A stretch of 64,000 nt of DNA, taken from contig NZ_JAEPNI010000002.1 of NCBI RefSeq assembly GCF_017643475.1, positions 620,001 to 684,000 on the forward strand. The letters are read 5' to 3'. Source of the DNA: Maricaulis sp. GTDB lineage: Bacteria > Pseudomonadota > Alphaproteobacteria > Caulobacterales > Maricaulaceae. Each line of letters starts with the position of its first letter. The first letter of the stretch is position 1. Both the position numbers and the translations under genes were made by a program. A model generated the notes under the pieces. It was not told the DNA's origin. It searched no databases and worked only from the letters and a program-made list of their open reading frames with translations. Positions 47,890 to 57,032 of this stretch are shown here, piece by piece.

Positions 47890-48036
47890 AGGGAATCCCG
47901 AACGCCCCCGATTTGCCCCAATTCTTCCTGCAATCGCCGCAAACGTGCCCTCTCCCATCCTTGATCCCGGAGCATTTTCCGTAGCGGAAGGGAAGCGGGT
48001 TGTCATCTTGGCTCGCTGAGATTGGGGAGGAAGTCG

Positions 48037-50259
48037 ATGACTTCACACGCACGCAACGCCGCCGGCGGCCAGGCCTGGTTCGGCCTCGTCATCGCCATAG
48101 CCACCTTTGCCGCCAGCCTGCTGCTCTGGTCTGATGCCTGGGCCGACGAGGGGCCGCAAACGCCAGATGGCATGGTTCGCCTGAGCGAGATCAATGAGGG
48201 CGCCCTCCTCCTGAAAACCATGGATCACGGCGTCTATGTCCCCGCCCCCATGATCGCCACCGATATCGAACTGGACATTTCCGGACCGGTCGTTCGCGCC
48301 ATTGTCACGCAGCGTTTCGAAAATCCCTCCGAGGCCTGGGTTGAGGGCACCTATGTTTTCCCCATGCCGGAAGACAGTGGTGTGGACCGGCTGCGCATGC
48401 AGATCGGCGACCGTTTCATCGAAGGCGAGATCCATGAGCGCCAGCAGGCCCGCCAGATCTATGAGCGCGCTCGCGAGGCCGGGCAGCGCGCCAGCCTGGT
48501 CGAACAGGAACGCCCCAACATGTTCACCACGTCCGTGGCCAATATCGGGCCGGGCGAGACCATCATCGTGCAGATCGAATACCAGGACATTGCCCGCCTG
48601 GACGACGGTCAGTTCGAAGTCCGAGTGCCGCTGGCGATCACCCCACGCTACATCCCGCAGGATGTCGGATACCTGCTCGCGTCCACAGGCTCGATGCAGA
48701 ACTCGACCGTACCTGACGCAGACCGGATTACCCCGCCTCTGATGCTGCCTGAGGGCGAACCGGAAGAAGGTCTGCGTCTGCCGGTAACCATCCGCGCTCA
48801 TCTGGATGCCGGTTTCGAACTGGGCCAGATCGCCGGCCGCTTCCACGCCACCCTGGTTCGTCACACCGCCCCGGGCGAGGCCTCCATCGAGTTGGCCAAT
48901 GGACCCATTCCGGCCGACCGGGATTTCGTGCTGACCTGGCAGCCCGCAGACCGCACGCGTCCCAGCGCTGCGCTCTTCACCGAGGAGTGGAACGGCCAGA
49001 CCTATATGCTCGCCCAGATCCTGCCGCCGGCCGAGCTGAGTGCGGACATCCCACGTCGCCCGCGCGAAACAATCTTCGTCATCGACAATTCCGGTTCCAT
49101 GGCCGGCACCTCGATGCAGCAGGCCCGGGAAGCGCTGATCTTTGCCCTGGAACGCCTGCATCCCACCGACAATTTCAATGTCATCCGTTTTGACAACACG
49201 ATGGAACAGGTCTTCCCGCAGGCCGTGCCTGCCAATTGGGAGAATGTCGGGACCGCACTGGAATTTGCCCGTGGCCTGGATGCCGAGGGCGGCACGGAAA
49301 TGTTGCCGGCACTGGTCGCAGCGCTGCGTGACGGCAATGCTGACGACACCTCCCGGGTACGCCAGATCGTCTTCCTGACCGATGGCGCCATCGGTAATGA
49401 GGCCCAGTTGTTTGAAGCTATCCATCGCGGCATGGGACGGTCCCGCCTCTTCCCGGTTGGGATCGGTTCTGCCCCCAACACCTACTTCATGAGCCGCGCC
49501 GCGCGCCTGGGCCGCGGCACCTTCACCCATATCGGTCAGGTGTCTGACGTGGCCGAGGAGATGGAAAACCTGTTCACGGCTCTGGAACGCCCGGTGATGA
49601 CCAATCTGGACGCCATCTTCCCGCAGGACGCCATCAGCGAGATCTGGCCTGCCCCGCTGCCGGACCTCTATTACGGCGAGCCTGTGGTGATGACGGCCCG
49701 GCTGAACAATCCGCAGGGCGTGATGATCCTGGAAGGCCAGACGGCAGGTGAAACCTGGCGCGAACAGCTCTCCCTGTCGGACGCCACCCAGTCCAGCGGC
49801 ATCGCCACCCTGTTTGGTCGCAACCGCATTCGCGGTATCGAGGAAACCCGTTTCCAGGGCGCGAACATGGAGCAGGTCGATGCCGGTGTTCTGCAGACCG
49901 CGCTCGACTTCCATCTTGTCTCCCGCCTGACCAGCCTGGTGGCGATCGACGCCACGCCAGCGCGACCCAGCGACGAGACGCTTGTCGCGCGTCAGACACC
50001 AAACATGATCCCGGACGGCTGGGATTTCGAGGCCGTGATGGATGACCAGGCCCTGCCCGTCCAACACGCCAGCCTGGACACCGCGCTAATCGACCAGCTG
50101 CGACCAGGTCTCGACCCCAGCCAGACCCGGCTGGATGAAAACGGCCTGCCGCTGCCCGCTACCGCGACGCCGCGTGAGCTGCTGACCTGGCTGGGCGCCC
50201 TGATGATGTTGCTGGGTCTGATCTGGCTGCTGACGCACCAGGAGCGCCGGCTGTGGTAA
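48037..50259 (+). CDS. VIT/vWA-domain marine proteobacterial sortase target protein
   Basis: 740 residues from the ATG at 48037, preceded by a near-perfect ribosome site (GGGGAGGAAG); an upstream TTG is less likely. Signal-anchor near 20-37, a VIT domain (about 55-190), then a von Willebrand A domain with an intact MIDAS, VIDNSGSMAGTSMQQA near residue 350. The C-terminal tail is LPLPATATPRELLTWLG, a TM helix and basic end: the LPxTATP-type signal used by class GN sortases. The gene overlaps the sortase gene by seven bases. A known but still poorly understood two-gene system; adhesion or surface sensing is the usual guess. Confidence 0.92.
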   Translation: MTSHARNAAGGQAWFGLVIAIATFAASLLLWSDAWADEGPQTPDGMVRLSEINEGALLLKTMDHGVYVPAPMIATDIELDISGPVVRAIVTQRFENPSEAWVEGTYVFPMPEDSGVDRLRMQIGDRFIEGEIHERQQARQIYERAREAGQRASLVEQERPNMFTTSVANIGPGETIIVQIEYQDIARLDDGQFEVRVPLAITPRYIPQDVGYLLASTGSMQNSTVPDADRITPPLMLPEGEPEEGLRLPVTIRAHLDAGFELGQIAGRFHATLVRHTAPGEASIELANGPIPADRDFVLTWQPADRTRPSAALFTEEWNGQTYMLAQILPPAELSADIPRRPRETIFVIDNSGSMAGTSMQQAREALIFALERLHPTDNFNVIRFDNTMEQVFPQAVPANWENVGTALEFARGLDAEGGTEMLPALVAALRDGNADDTSRVRQIVFLTDGAIGNEAQLFEAIHRGMGRSRLFPVGIGSAPNTYFMSRAARLGRGTFTHIGQVSDVAEEMENLFTALERPVMTNLDAIFPQDAISEIWPAPLPDLYYGEPVVMTARLNNPQGVMILEGQTAGETWREQLSLSDATQSSGIATLFGRNRIRGIEETRFQGANMEQVDAGVLQTALDFHLVSRLTSLVAIDATPARPSDETLVARQTPNMIPDGWDFEAVMDDQALPVQHASLDTALIDQLRPGLDPSQTRLDENGLPLPATATPRELLTWLGALMMLLGLIWLLTHQERRLW

Positions 50260-50873
50260 CGCGCTCGAAACAGAATGGGGCGCGCCCAGGTCTGAGGCGA
50301 GCGCTGGTTCCACTCGCGGCCATCGCGCTCGTCCTCAGCGGCGCCACCCTTGTTGGTCAGGGAGTCTGGATCTCGGCCAAGGCAGAAATCGCACAGGTCC
50401 TGCTCGCAAGAGCCTGGACCCGTGCCCAGGAAGGAGAGACCGCGCCGACACCATGGCCCTGGGCCGATACCTGGCCCGTGGCGCGGCTCTCCGTCCCGTC
50501 ACTGGGACAACACGCCATCGTACTGGCTGAAGCCGGCGGTGAAGCCCTGGCCTTCGGCCCCTCACATCTCGCCGCGACGCCGCCCCCGGGCGCTGCCGGC
50601 ACGAGTGTAATCGCTGCACATCGCGACACGCATTTCGCTTTCCTGCGGGATGTGGAGATCGGGGATGAAGTGGTGCTGGAACGGGTGGACGGTGAGCGGG
50701 TTCTCTTCCGCATCACTCACACGGAAGTGGTGCACGCGGACCGCTCGGGCATTCAGCCGGAAGGCGGCCCGGCCAGGCTGGCACTGGTCACCTGCTGGCC
50801 CTTCGGCGCAGTCACACCCGGGCCGGAACGGTACGTGGTGTGGGCGAAAATGGTGGAGACGCTGGAGGTTTGA
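50253..50873 (+). CDS. Class GN (marine proteobacterial) sortase
   Basis: 206 residues from a GTG at 50253 overlapping the target gene stop, with GGAG upstream. One N-terminal TM helix (about 15-35). Sortase catalytic set: His in AAHRDTHFAF near residue 120, Cys in LVTCWPFG near 183 and Arg in PGPERYVVW near 195. It should cleave and transfer its partner's C-terminal LPxTA-type signal. Because this is a Gram-negative without pilin substrates here, the acceptor is unclear. Confidence 0.93.
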   Translation: MVTRSKQNGARPGLRRALVPLAAIALVLSGATLVGQGVWISAKAEIAQVLLARAWTRAQEGETAPTPWPWADTWPVARLSVPSLGQHAIVLAEAGGEALAFGPSHLAATPPPGAAGTSVIAAHRDTHFAFLRDVEIGDEVVLERVDGERVLFRITHTEVVHADRSGIQPEGGPARLALVTCWPFGAVTPGPERYVVWAKMVETLEV

Positions 50874-50891
50874 CCTCTTCCTGCGCAGGCG

Positions 50892-51030
50892 TTGTCATCC
50901 CGGACGCATGCCGAGCCCTGAGCCAGGCGAAGATCCGGGACCCACAGGTCACAATCATGGGTCCCCACTCTGCGCCCGCTTTCGCGGGGCAGTCGTTTGT
51001 CCCTGCGAAGGCACGGGGCGGGGATGACAA
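50892..51030. repeat. Palindromic intergenic element with terminal inverted repeats
   Basis: 139 bases bounded by TTGTCATCCC and GGGATGACAA (perfect ten-base inverted repeat). Inside, GGGACCCA and TGGGTCCC form a second hairpin (50937-50965). The nested layout resembles small non-coding palindromic elements (MITE or REP-like) frequent in Caulobacterales intergenic DNA. No open frame. It separates the convergent sortase gene and inositol phosphatase gene. Confidence 0.55.
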
Positions 51031-51049
51031 GTTCAAGCGGGGAGGATGC

Positions 51050-51844
51050 TTAACGCGCCGCGTCCAGCTTGCCCTTCAGCGCTGCCAGCATGACTTCATT
51101 GCCGGCCACGATCGAACCGGTTTCGAGCAGGTCAGGCTTGTCGTCGATCTCGGCGACAAAACCACCCGCCTCTTTCACCAGCACGATACCGGCAGCGATG
51201 TCCCAGGAATTTAGATTGCGTTCCCAGAAACTGTCGTAACGACCTGCTGCGACCCAGGCGAGATCCAGTGCGGCAGAGCCCATGCGACGAACACCGGCGG
51301 CGTGCGGCATGACCTGGTGCAGTTCCTTGAGGAATTGCGCATGGCCCTTCTTGCCGGCGAACGGCATCCCGGTCGCTACGACGCTCTCGTCGAAATGCTT
51401 GCGATTGGCAACACGCAGGCGACGGTCCGCCAGCCAGGCACCACGGCCCTTCTCGGCGTGGAACATCTCGTCGGTGGCCGGGTTGTAGACAACACCCGCA
51501 ACCAGCTCGCCCTCACGCTCCAGCGCGATGGAAACGGCAAAGTGCGGCATGCCGTGCAGGAAGTTCAGCGTGCCGTCCAGCGGATCAACGATCCAGCGGT
51601 GGGACTTGTCAGTGCCTTCAACAACACCGCCTTCTTCCATGAGGAAGCCATATCCCGGACGCGCCTCGTTGAGACGGTCATAAATGATGGACTCGGCCTT
51701 CTTGTCCGCAATGGAGACAAAGTCCGAGGGTCCCTTCTTGGAGACCTGCAGATGCTCGACATCACGAAAATCGCGGTTCAGCGCACGCCCGGCACGACCG
51801 GCAACGTCCGTCATCAGGGTGAGAAGTGGTGAAAGTGTGCCCAA
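51050..51844 (-). CDS. Inositol monophosphatase family protein (SuhB-like)
   Basis: 264 residues. Metal-site motifs: SKKGPSDFVSIADKKAES near residue 40, VDPLDGTLNFLHGMPHFAVS near 86-105 and the second WDIAAGIVLVKEAGG near 215. SuhB-type enzymes dephosphorylate inositol-1-phosphate and related substrates and can have a role in rRNA transcription; sequence alone cannot separate them from 3'-phosphoadenosine-phosphate phosphatases. It is followed four bases from the efp stop, in the same direction (efp upstream). Confidence 0.92.
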   Translation of the reverse strand: MGTLSPLLTLMTDVAGRAGRALNRDFRDVEHLQVSKKGPSDFVSIADKKAESIIYDRLNEARPGYGFLMEEGGVVEGTDKSHRWIVDPLDGTLNFLHGMPHFAVSIALEREGELVAGVVYNPATDEMFHAEKGRGAWLADRRLRVANRKHFDESVVATGMPFAGKKGHAQFLKELHQVMPHAAGVRRMGSAALDLAWVAAGRYDSFWERNLNSWDIAAGIVLVKEAGGFVAEIDDKPDLLETGSIVAGNEVMLAALKGKLDAAR

Positions 51845-51847
51845 GAC

Positions 51848-52414
51848 CTAGTCCGCCCGCTTTACGTATGAACCGTCTTCGGTGGCGACGACAATGCGCT
51901 CGCCCTGGCCGATAAACGGCGGAACCGCGGTGCGGACACCGTTTTCCAGAATAGCCGGCTTGAAGGAGTTGGCTGCCGTCTGGCCCTTGATGACCGGCTC
52001 GGTCTCGGTGATTTCGAGGGTGACGTGCTGCGGCAGGGACAGACCGATCGGACGTTCTTCGTGGAATTCCACGACGATGGTCATGCCATCCTGCAGGTAG
52101 CGCGCGCGATCCTCACCGACAAAATCCTTGTTGAGCTCGATCTGCTCATAGGTCTCGGCATCCATGAAGGTCAGGGTTTCGCCACTGTCGAACAGGAAGG
52201 TGTGATCCTTCTGCTCAAGGCGAACGCGCTCGACCTTGTCCGCGGCGCGGAAACGTTCGTTGAGCTTGCGGCCATCGAGCAGGTTCTTCAGCTCCACCTG
52301 GGCAAAGGCACCGCCCTTGCCCGGCTTTACGGCTTCGGCCTTGACGGCCACCCACAGCGTATCCTGGTGCATGATCACGTTGCCGGGTTTGATCTCATTG
52401 CCGTTGATCTTCAT
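51848..52414 (-). CDS. efp: Elongation factor P
   Basis: 188 residues from the ATG at 52414 ([14 protein letters not shown]). Full-length three-domain EF-P. The modified Lys lies in [11 protein letters not shown] near residue 34, so lysylation by EpmA-type enzymes is possible. NGLRTAVPPF-type end ([13 protein letters not shown]) matches domain III. It relieves ribosome stalling at polyproline. AGGT precedes the ATG. Confidence 0.96.
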   Translation of the reverse strand: MKINGNEIKPGNVIMHQDTLWVAVKAEAVKPGKGGAFAQVELKNLLDGRKLNERFRAADKVERVRLEQKDHTFLFDSGETLTFMDAETYEQIELNKDFVGEDRARYLQDGMTIVVEFHEERPIGLSLPQHVTLEITETEPVIKGQTAANSFKPAILENGVRTAVPPFIGQGERIVVATEDGSYVKRAD

Positions 52415-52518
52415 CGCGTCACCTATCGGGGAATGCATACATGCGGCGCAAACAGCCGCGAAAGTCGCGCTCTCCTATCAGCGAGCACGCAAAACAGCAA
52501 GTTTGCAGGTCGGTTGGG

Positions 52519-53673
52519 TTAGCGAAGCGAATTGATCTCGTAACGGATCTGTTCGCGCAGGTCCGGCGGCAGATCGCCTTCGATCGCGCCCTGAAGCCCC
52601 GCCCGGCGGGTCTCGTCCACCGGCTGGCCGGTGAAATCCTCATGCGCCAGCAAGGACCAGCGATAGGCCTGGCCCAGCAGGTTCACATCGCGATTATCCA
52701 CCGCCTCGCGCGCCAATACATACGCCAGCAGGAAACGGCTTTCGCCATCTCCACCCATGGCGCCCTGTTCGAACCAGTAGCGGGCCATGTCGGGATCGGC
52801 CTCGCCGCCGCGGCCCTGCAACATCAACAGGCCAAACTGGCCCTGGGCCGGGGCGTAACCGGACTCAGCCGCCTGACGAATATACGCCCAGCCTCGCTCG
52901 GCGTCGGCCGGACCGCCAACACCTTCAACCCACATTACTCCGGCCTGCAATGCAGCCTCGGCATGACGCTCCGCGGCCGCGCTTTCATACCAGGTTCGTG
53001 CGCTGGCCAGGTCCTGTTCACCGCCAATCCCCAGATCGAGCAATTGCGCAAACTGGTACATGGCCTCTGCAAACCCCTGCTGGGCTGCTCGTTCGGCCCA
53101 TTCGCGCGACCGGACCCGCTCCTGTGGGATGGGCGATTCCCGCAGCTCCAGCGCATAGGCCACCATGCCCGGAACGTGGCCCACGCGGGCGGCACGTTCA
53201 AACCAGCTGCGCGGATCGGTAACCCCCGGCACTTCCCGGCGGGCCAGACGGCCCATCTCGTAAAGCGCCAGTGGATGATCCTGTTCGGCCGCGCGTGAGA
53301 ACCAGCTGGCCGCCAGCGCATAATCCGGTTCGCCCGTTGCACGACCGTCTCGGGCGATAAGACCCGACATGACCGCCGCCGTCACATCACCGCCAGCCGC
53401 CGCTGTTTCCGCGTATTGGCGGGCAGACACCCAGTCTTCGTCAATCCAGGCAATCTGCGCGCGATAAAGCGCCTCTTCCGCCGCCGTCATACCCATCGGG
53501 ATGGCCGCGTCTTCAGCGCTGGACGCCTCCTCAGCCGCTCGCTGCACATCCTCGGGAACCAGGGAGAGCTCTTCCGGGAAAACGAAAGCCGGCCCGTTTT
53601 CCGGCGGGTCCTGCGCGATAGCGAGGCCGGAAACACAAAGACCGAGAACAAGCGGGGTCAGCAAAATCTTCAT
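52519..53673 (-). CDS. Exported Sel1-repeat (TPR-like) protein
   Basis: 384 residues from the ATG at 53673, with a signal peptide (MKILLTPLVLGLCVSGLAIA). From about residue 90 there are six to seven Sel1 units: repeats such as AMYQFAQLLDLGIGGEQDLA, SAAAERHAEAALQAGVMWVE and APAQGQFGLLMLQGRGGEAD with the alternating A/G/L pattern. Sel1 proteins act as scaffolds in envelope signalling; ligands unknown. Single gene between efp and thiE, all on the minus strand but with gaps of about 60-100 bases. Confidence 0.9.
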   Translation of the reverse strand: MKILLTPLVLGLCVSGLAIAQDPPENGPAFVFPEELSLVPEDVQRAAEEASSAEDAAIPMGMTAAEEALYRAQIAWIDEDWVSARQYAETAAAGGDVTAAVMSGLIARDGRATGEPDYALAASWFSRAAEQDHPLALYEMGRLARREVPGVTDPRSWFERAARVGHVPGMVAYALELRESPIPQERVRSREWAERAAQQGFAEAMYQFAQLLDLGIGGEQDLASARTWYESAAAERHAEAALQAGVMWVEGVGGPADAERGWAYIRQAAESGYAPAQGQFGLLMLQGRGGEADPDMARYWFEQGAMGGDGESRFLLAYVLAREAVDNRDVNLLGQAYRWSLLAHEDFTGQPVDETRRAGLQGAIEGDLPPDLREQIRYEINSLR

Positions 53674-53736
53674 GCCGGGCACTCAGCCGCCGCAATGCGG
53701 CAACGTCAAGGCCACAGCTGTGGCGTGACGGAAAAG

Positions 53737-54363
53737 TTAGTCAGCCTCGCCGTTGATCACAGAGTTGAAAGCCGTCACTGCCGCACCCGGTCCGTCCGGA
53801 TGATCCCAGACACCAGACGACACGGCGAGGAAATCCGCCCCGGCCTCGATCAGCGGCGCCGCATTATCGACTGTGATGCCGCCAATGGCGACACAGGGAA
53901 GCTCGAACAACTCCACCCACCAGCGCAACACGTCCGGCTCGGCCTGGGTAGGCGCCTGTTTCGTTGTCGTCGGATAAAAGGCACCAAAGGCGACATAGTC
54001 GGCTCCCGCCTCACCCGCGATCATCGCCAGGTGTTTGCTGTCATGACAGGTAACACCGACCGAACGCTCCTTGCCCATGATCGCGCGTGCATCCTTCACC
54101 CGGCCGTCATCCTGGCCGATATGCACACCATCGCAGCCCAGCTCGTGCGCAAGCTCGGGGTCATCATTGAGGATGGCGGCCGCGCCGGCGTCCTGGATGA
54201 TCCTGATCAATTCGGGCGCACCCGCGCGGATCTCCTCGCGGCTATGCTCCTTGAGCCGGATCTGCACAGCAGCGACTTCACCGCCCGCGAGCGCATCTTT
54301 CAGCGCACTCACCAATTCAGGGGATAGGCGGGGGGGCGTAATGAGGTAAAGTTGGCACGTCAT
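53737..54363 (-). CDS. thiE: Thiamine phosphate synthase ThiE
   Basis: 208 residues, TIM-barrel. Pyrophosphate/pyrimidine sites: [16 protein letters not shown] near residue 32 and [20 protein letters not shown] near 64, then [20 protein letters not shown] and [20 protein letters not shown]. It joins HMP-PP and THZ-P to give thiamine phosphate. No TPP riboswitch-like leader is seen, and no other thi gene is adjacent. Confidence 0.93.
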   Translation of the reverse strand: MTCQLYLITPPRLSPELVSALKDALAGGEVAAVQIRLKEHSREEIRAGAPELIRIIQDAGAAAILNDDPELAHELGCDGVHIGQDDGRVKDARAIMGKERSVGVTCHDSKHLAMIAGEAGADYVAFGAFYPTTTKQAPTQAEPDVLRWWVELFELPCVAIGGITVDNAAPLIEAGADFLAVSSGVWDHPDGPGAAVTAFNSVINGEAD

Positions 54364-54502
54364 GAGCGGCTTTTGACCGATTTTGCCGAGGGTTTCCAGC
54401 CTATTTGCGCCAGGCGTTCATATTGAGGTCATGCAAGCACGTTCATAGTCATGAATGAGAGGGGCGCAGCCTGGCGCCATTTCACAACCCAAGGGGACAG
54501 AC

Positions 54503-54970
54503 ATGTCGTTTAAAACTATTGCTGCTGCAGCTCTTGTTGCTGCTTCTACCGCCGGTATCGCCGTTGCCCAGGACTGGTCGCTCAACCCGACCTTCGGCTC
54601 TGTATCGCTGAACGGCGGTTTCACACCGGATCCGTACACCGTGGCCATCACGGCTGGCGGCACGATCGATGCTACCCAGGTTTTTGACCGTTGCCGCGGC
54701 ATGATCGCCAACGCGCCGGACTTCCGCCTGAACTTCAACCCGGGCAGCCTGCCGCTGACGATTGGCGCACAGTCGAACACCGACACAACGATCGTGATCA
54801 ACGCGCCGGACGGCCAGTGGTATTGCGATGATGACAGTGGCGACGGCCTCAATCCGAGCGTCACTTTCAACAATCCGCAGCAAGGCCAGTATGATATCTG
54901 GATCGGCACCTACGGATCCGGCTCCGATCTCGCGAACTCCACGCTGACGATCTCCGAGCTCGGCCGCTAA
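54503..54970 (+). CDS. Small secreted beta-rich protein, PPC-like domain
   Basis: 155 residues from the ATG at 54503 (AGGGGACAGAC upstream). Signal peptide MSFKTIAAAALVAASTAGI cut after AVAQ. The mature part has INAPDGQWYCDDDSGDGLNP near residue 100 followed by QQGQYDIWIGTYGSGS, which resembles bacterial pre-peptidase C-terminal (PPC) domains. One Cys pair could form a disulfide. Stand-alone exported versions have no firm function. A perfect terminator follows. Confidence 0.75.
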   Translation: MSFKTIAAAALVAASTAGIAVAQDWSLNPTFGSVSLNGGFTPDPYTVAITAGGTIDATQVFDRCRGMIANAPDFRLNFNPGSLPLTIGAQSNTDTTIVINAPDGQWYCDDDSGDGLNPSVTFNNPQQGQYDIWIGTYGSGSDLANSTLTISELGR

Positions 54971-54991
54971 TCACGCCATGCTTTGAACGCG

Positions 54992-55022
54992 AAACGGGGC
55001 CCCGACGGGCCCCGTTTTTATT
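54992..55022. terminator. Terminator after the secreted PPC-like gene
   Basis: ACGGGGCCC and GGGCCCCGT arms around CGAC, then TTTTTATTT. The minus-strand gene ends at 55044, so it may serve both directions, though the A-run on the other side is short. Confidence 0.8.
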
Positions 55023-55043
55023 TGCGCGCACCTTTGGCAGGCT

Positions 55044-55742
55044 TCACAGGTCGATGCCCAGCGCCCTGGCAGTCTCCGGCCCGACCATGCCGTCCGCCGC
55101 CAGGCCCTTGAAAGCCTGGAAATTGAACACCGAAGCTTCCGTCAGCGGGCCGTAGACACCGTCCGCCCGGCCCGGATGGAAACCGCGCTTGCGCAAGGCT
55201 TTCTGGATGCGTTCGACGACCTCGCCGCGCATGAAGGGGTGGCGAACCCGATAGAGCATGCTGACCCTTGGCGGCGGCGCAAGCGGCGCGCCCTGGCTGT
55301 ACTCGACGCCGGGCACCAGCGCACCGCCATCCCAGGCACGCCCCCGCGCATCCTCGGTCTCGACAACACCATAGGCGCGGCCACGCGCCTCAACGGTGCC
55401 GCCATCGCCACGCGAAAATCCGACATGCCCGATGGCATTCGCTCCCGGCTTGCGCAACAGGACCGCGCCCGGCGTCACAAACGCCTCCTCCAGCGAGATC
55501 AGGGTGCCGGCCTTCTGCGCATCCTCCCACCATTTCCCGGAATAGGCGTCCGCTGTGCGCGGATCGCGTCCATAGGTGCCAAACACGATGCCGTAGGCCT
55601 GGTAACAGCACCAGGAGGCCAGCTCGGCACAATCCCAGGGCCCCTTGTGGTCCTTGTTGGCCAACACCGCCCGCGCGCCCAGCACATATTTCGCGCCGAT
55701 ATACTTCCGCGCGACCTCAAGTACGTCTTCGCCCCTGAACAT
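55044..55742 (-). CDS. Cysteine peptidase-like (NlpC/CHAP type) protein with peptidoglycan-binding domain
   Basis: 232 residues from the ATG at 55742, GGAGG eight bases upstream. The N-terminal half is an amidase-like domain: VLEVARKYIGAKYVLGARAV, Cys in GPWDCAELASWCCYQAYG near residue 40 and His in NAIGHVGFSRGDGG near 105. The C-terminal 60 residues (MRGEVVERIQKALRKRGFHP, GRADGVYGPLTEASV) form a peptidoglycan-binding domain of type 1. There is no signal peptide, so it may be released by another route, or act on imported or phage peptidoglycan. Confidence 0.8.
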   Translation of the reverse strand: MFRGEDVLEVARKYIGAKYVLGARAVLANKDHKGPWDCAELASWCCYQAYGIVFGTYGRDPRTADAYSGKWWEDAQKAGTLISLEEAFVTPGAVLLRKPGANAIGHVGFSRGDGGTVEARGRAYGVVETEDARGRAWDGGALVPGVEYSQGAPLAPPPRVSMLYRVRHPFMRGEVVERIQKALRKRGFHPGRADGVYGPLTEASVFNFQAFKGLAADGMVGPETARALGIDL

Positions 55743-55808
55743 GAAAACACCCTCCGGTTGCTGACCCAAGAATGATCCCGCAACAGGTGATTTTCAAGAT
55801 AGCCCAAC

Positions 55809-55838
55809 AAAAAAAGGGCCCGCCAATCGGCGAGCCCT
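55809..55838 (-). terminator. Terminator after fba
   Basis: Stem AGGGCTCGCC / GGCGGGCCCT with a four-base loop and T-run on the minus strand, just after the fba stop codon. Confidence 0.8.
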
Positions 55839-55864
55839 CGGAAATCGGCAAAGAAACCCCGGCC

Positions 55865-56902
55865 TTACGCCAGCTCTTTTTCCATGTCGGCTTCCCACTC
55901 ACCCAGAGCGGCGAGGCAGTTCATCTTGGCGCGGTGGTTGAAGGCCGCCTGGCCTGCTGCGATGTTCTCCGGCTTGCCGCCCCAGGCTTTCAGCGGAGCA
56001 GCCTGCAGGGCGCGACCATAGGAGAAGGTCAGCGGCCACGGCAGTTCGTAAGAGGCGTTCATGGCGTTGAGGTGTGCAGTGGCTTCCTCGTCCGTCTGGC
56101 CACCGGACAGGAAGGCGATGCCCGGAACGGCGGCCGGCACACAATTGGCCAGGCACTGGACGGTCATGTCAGCGACCTCCTCGATGCCCGCACGGTCCGG
56201 ACCGGTGGTGCCGGAGATGACCATGTTCGGCTTGAGGATGGAGCCTTCCAGAACAACACCCTGGTCGAACAGCTCGCGATAGAGCGTCTTGAGGGCGAAC
56301 TCGGTCACTTCGTAACAACGCTCGATGGAGTGGTCGCCATCCATGATGACTTCCGGCTCGACGATCGGAACGATGGACGCTTCCTGGCAAAGCGCAGCAT
56401 AGCGCGCCAGGGCATGCATGTTGGTCGCGATGCAATACTGGCTCGGCACGGCATCATCACCACCCTGGCCGATATTGATCACGGCGCGCCACTTGGCGAA
56501 ACGCGCACCCAGCTCGAAATAGTCGGCCAGGCGGTCACGCAGGCCGTCGAGACCCTCGGTGATCATCTCGCCTTCGGCACCGGCCAGCGCTTTCGCGCCC
56601 GTATCAACCTTGATGCCCGGGATGGAGCCGGCGTCCTGGATCAGCTTGACCAGCGGCGTGCCGTCAGCGGCTTTCTGGCGGATGGTTTCATCATACAGGA
56701 TGACACCGGAGATACGCTCGCTCATCGCTTCTTCGGTGCGGAAGAGCATTTCGCGCCAGTCACGGCGATTGTCCGGGGTGTTGTCCAGGCCGATGGAAGC
56801 GAAACGCTTGCCGATCGTGCCGGTGGACTCGTCCGCCGCGAGAATGCCCTTGCCCGGTGCGACCATGGCGCAGGCGGTTTCGTTGAGAAGGTCGAGATCC
56901 AT
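55865..56902 (-). CDS. fbaB: Fructose-bisphosphate aldolase, class I
   Basis: 345 residues, Schiff-base class I aldolase. Catalytic Lys regions: LEGSILKPNMVISGTTG near residue 225 and GKGILAADESTGTIGKR near 19-35; VPIVEPEVIMDGDHS near 185 matches the substrate phosphate site. Start ATG follows GGGGATTACA. It cleaves fructose-1,6-bisphosphate into glyceraldehyde-3-phosphate and DHAP. The symbol is given for the class; the E. coli FbaB subgroup is different, so treat it as provisional. It ends a three-gene run with pgk and gap, but 130 bases separate it from pgk. Confidence 0.88.
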   Translation of the reverse strand: MDLDLLNETACAMVAPGKGILAADESTGTIGKRFASIGLDNTPDNRRDWREMLFRTEEAMSERISGVILYDETIRQKAADGTPLVKLIQDAGSIPGIKVDTGAKALAGAEGEMITEGLDGLRDRLADYFELGARFAKWRAVINIGQGGDDAVPSQYCIATNMHALARYAALCQEASIVPIVEPEVIMDGDHSIERCYEVTEFALKTLYRELFDQGVVLEGSILKPNMVISGTTGPDRAGIEEVADMTVQCLANCVPAAVPGIAFLSGGQTDEEATAHLNAMNASYELPWPLTFSYGRALQAAPLKAWGGKPENIAAGQAAFNHRAKMNCLAALGEWEADMEKELA

Positions 56903-57032
56903 TGTAATCCCCAGCAGTGGTTATGCGGCGAACCGCGTTTGTCTGTCTTTCGACACATCAGGTACCGTCCCTGAACGAGACCCGATGCGTTAACGATAAC
57001 ATGCCTTCTATGACAGGCTATCTGCTTATTGG

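Noticed and set aside
54364-54502. TPP riboswitch upstream of thiE
   Set aside because: No CTGAGA-type core or matching stem is present in the leader of thiE.
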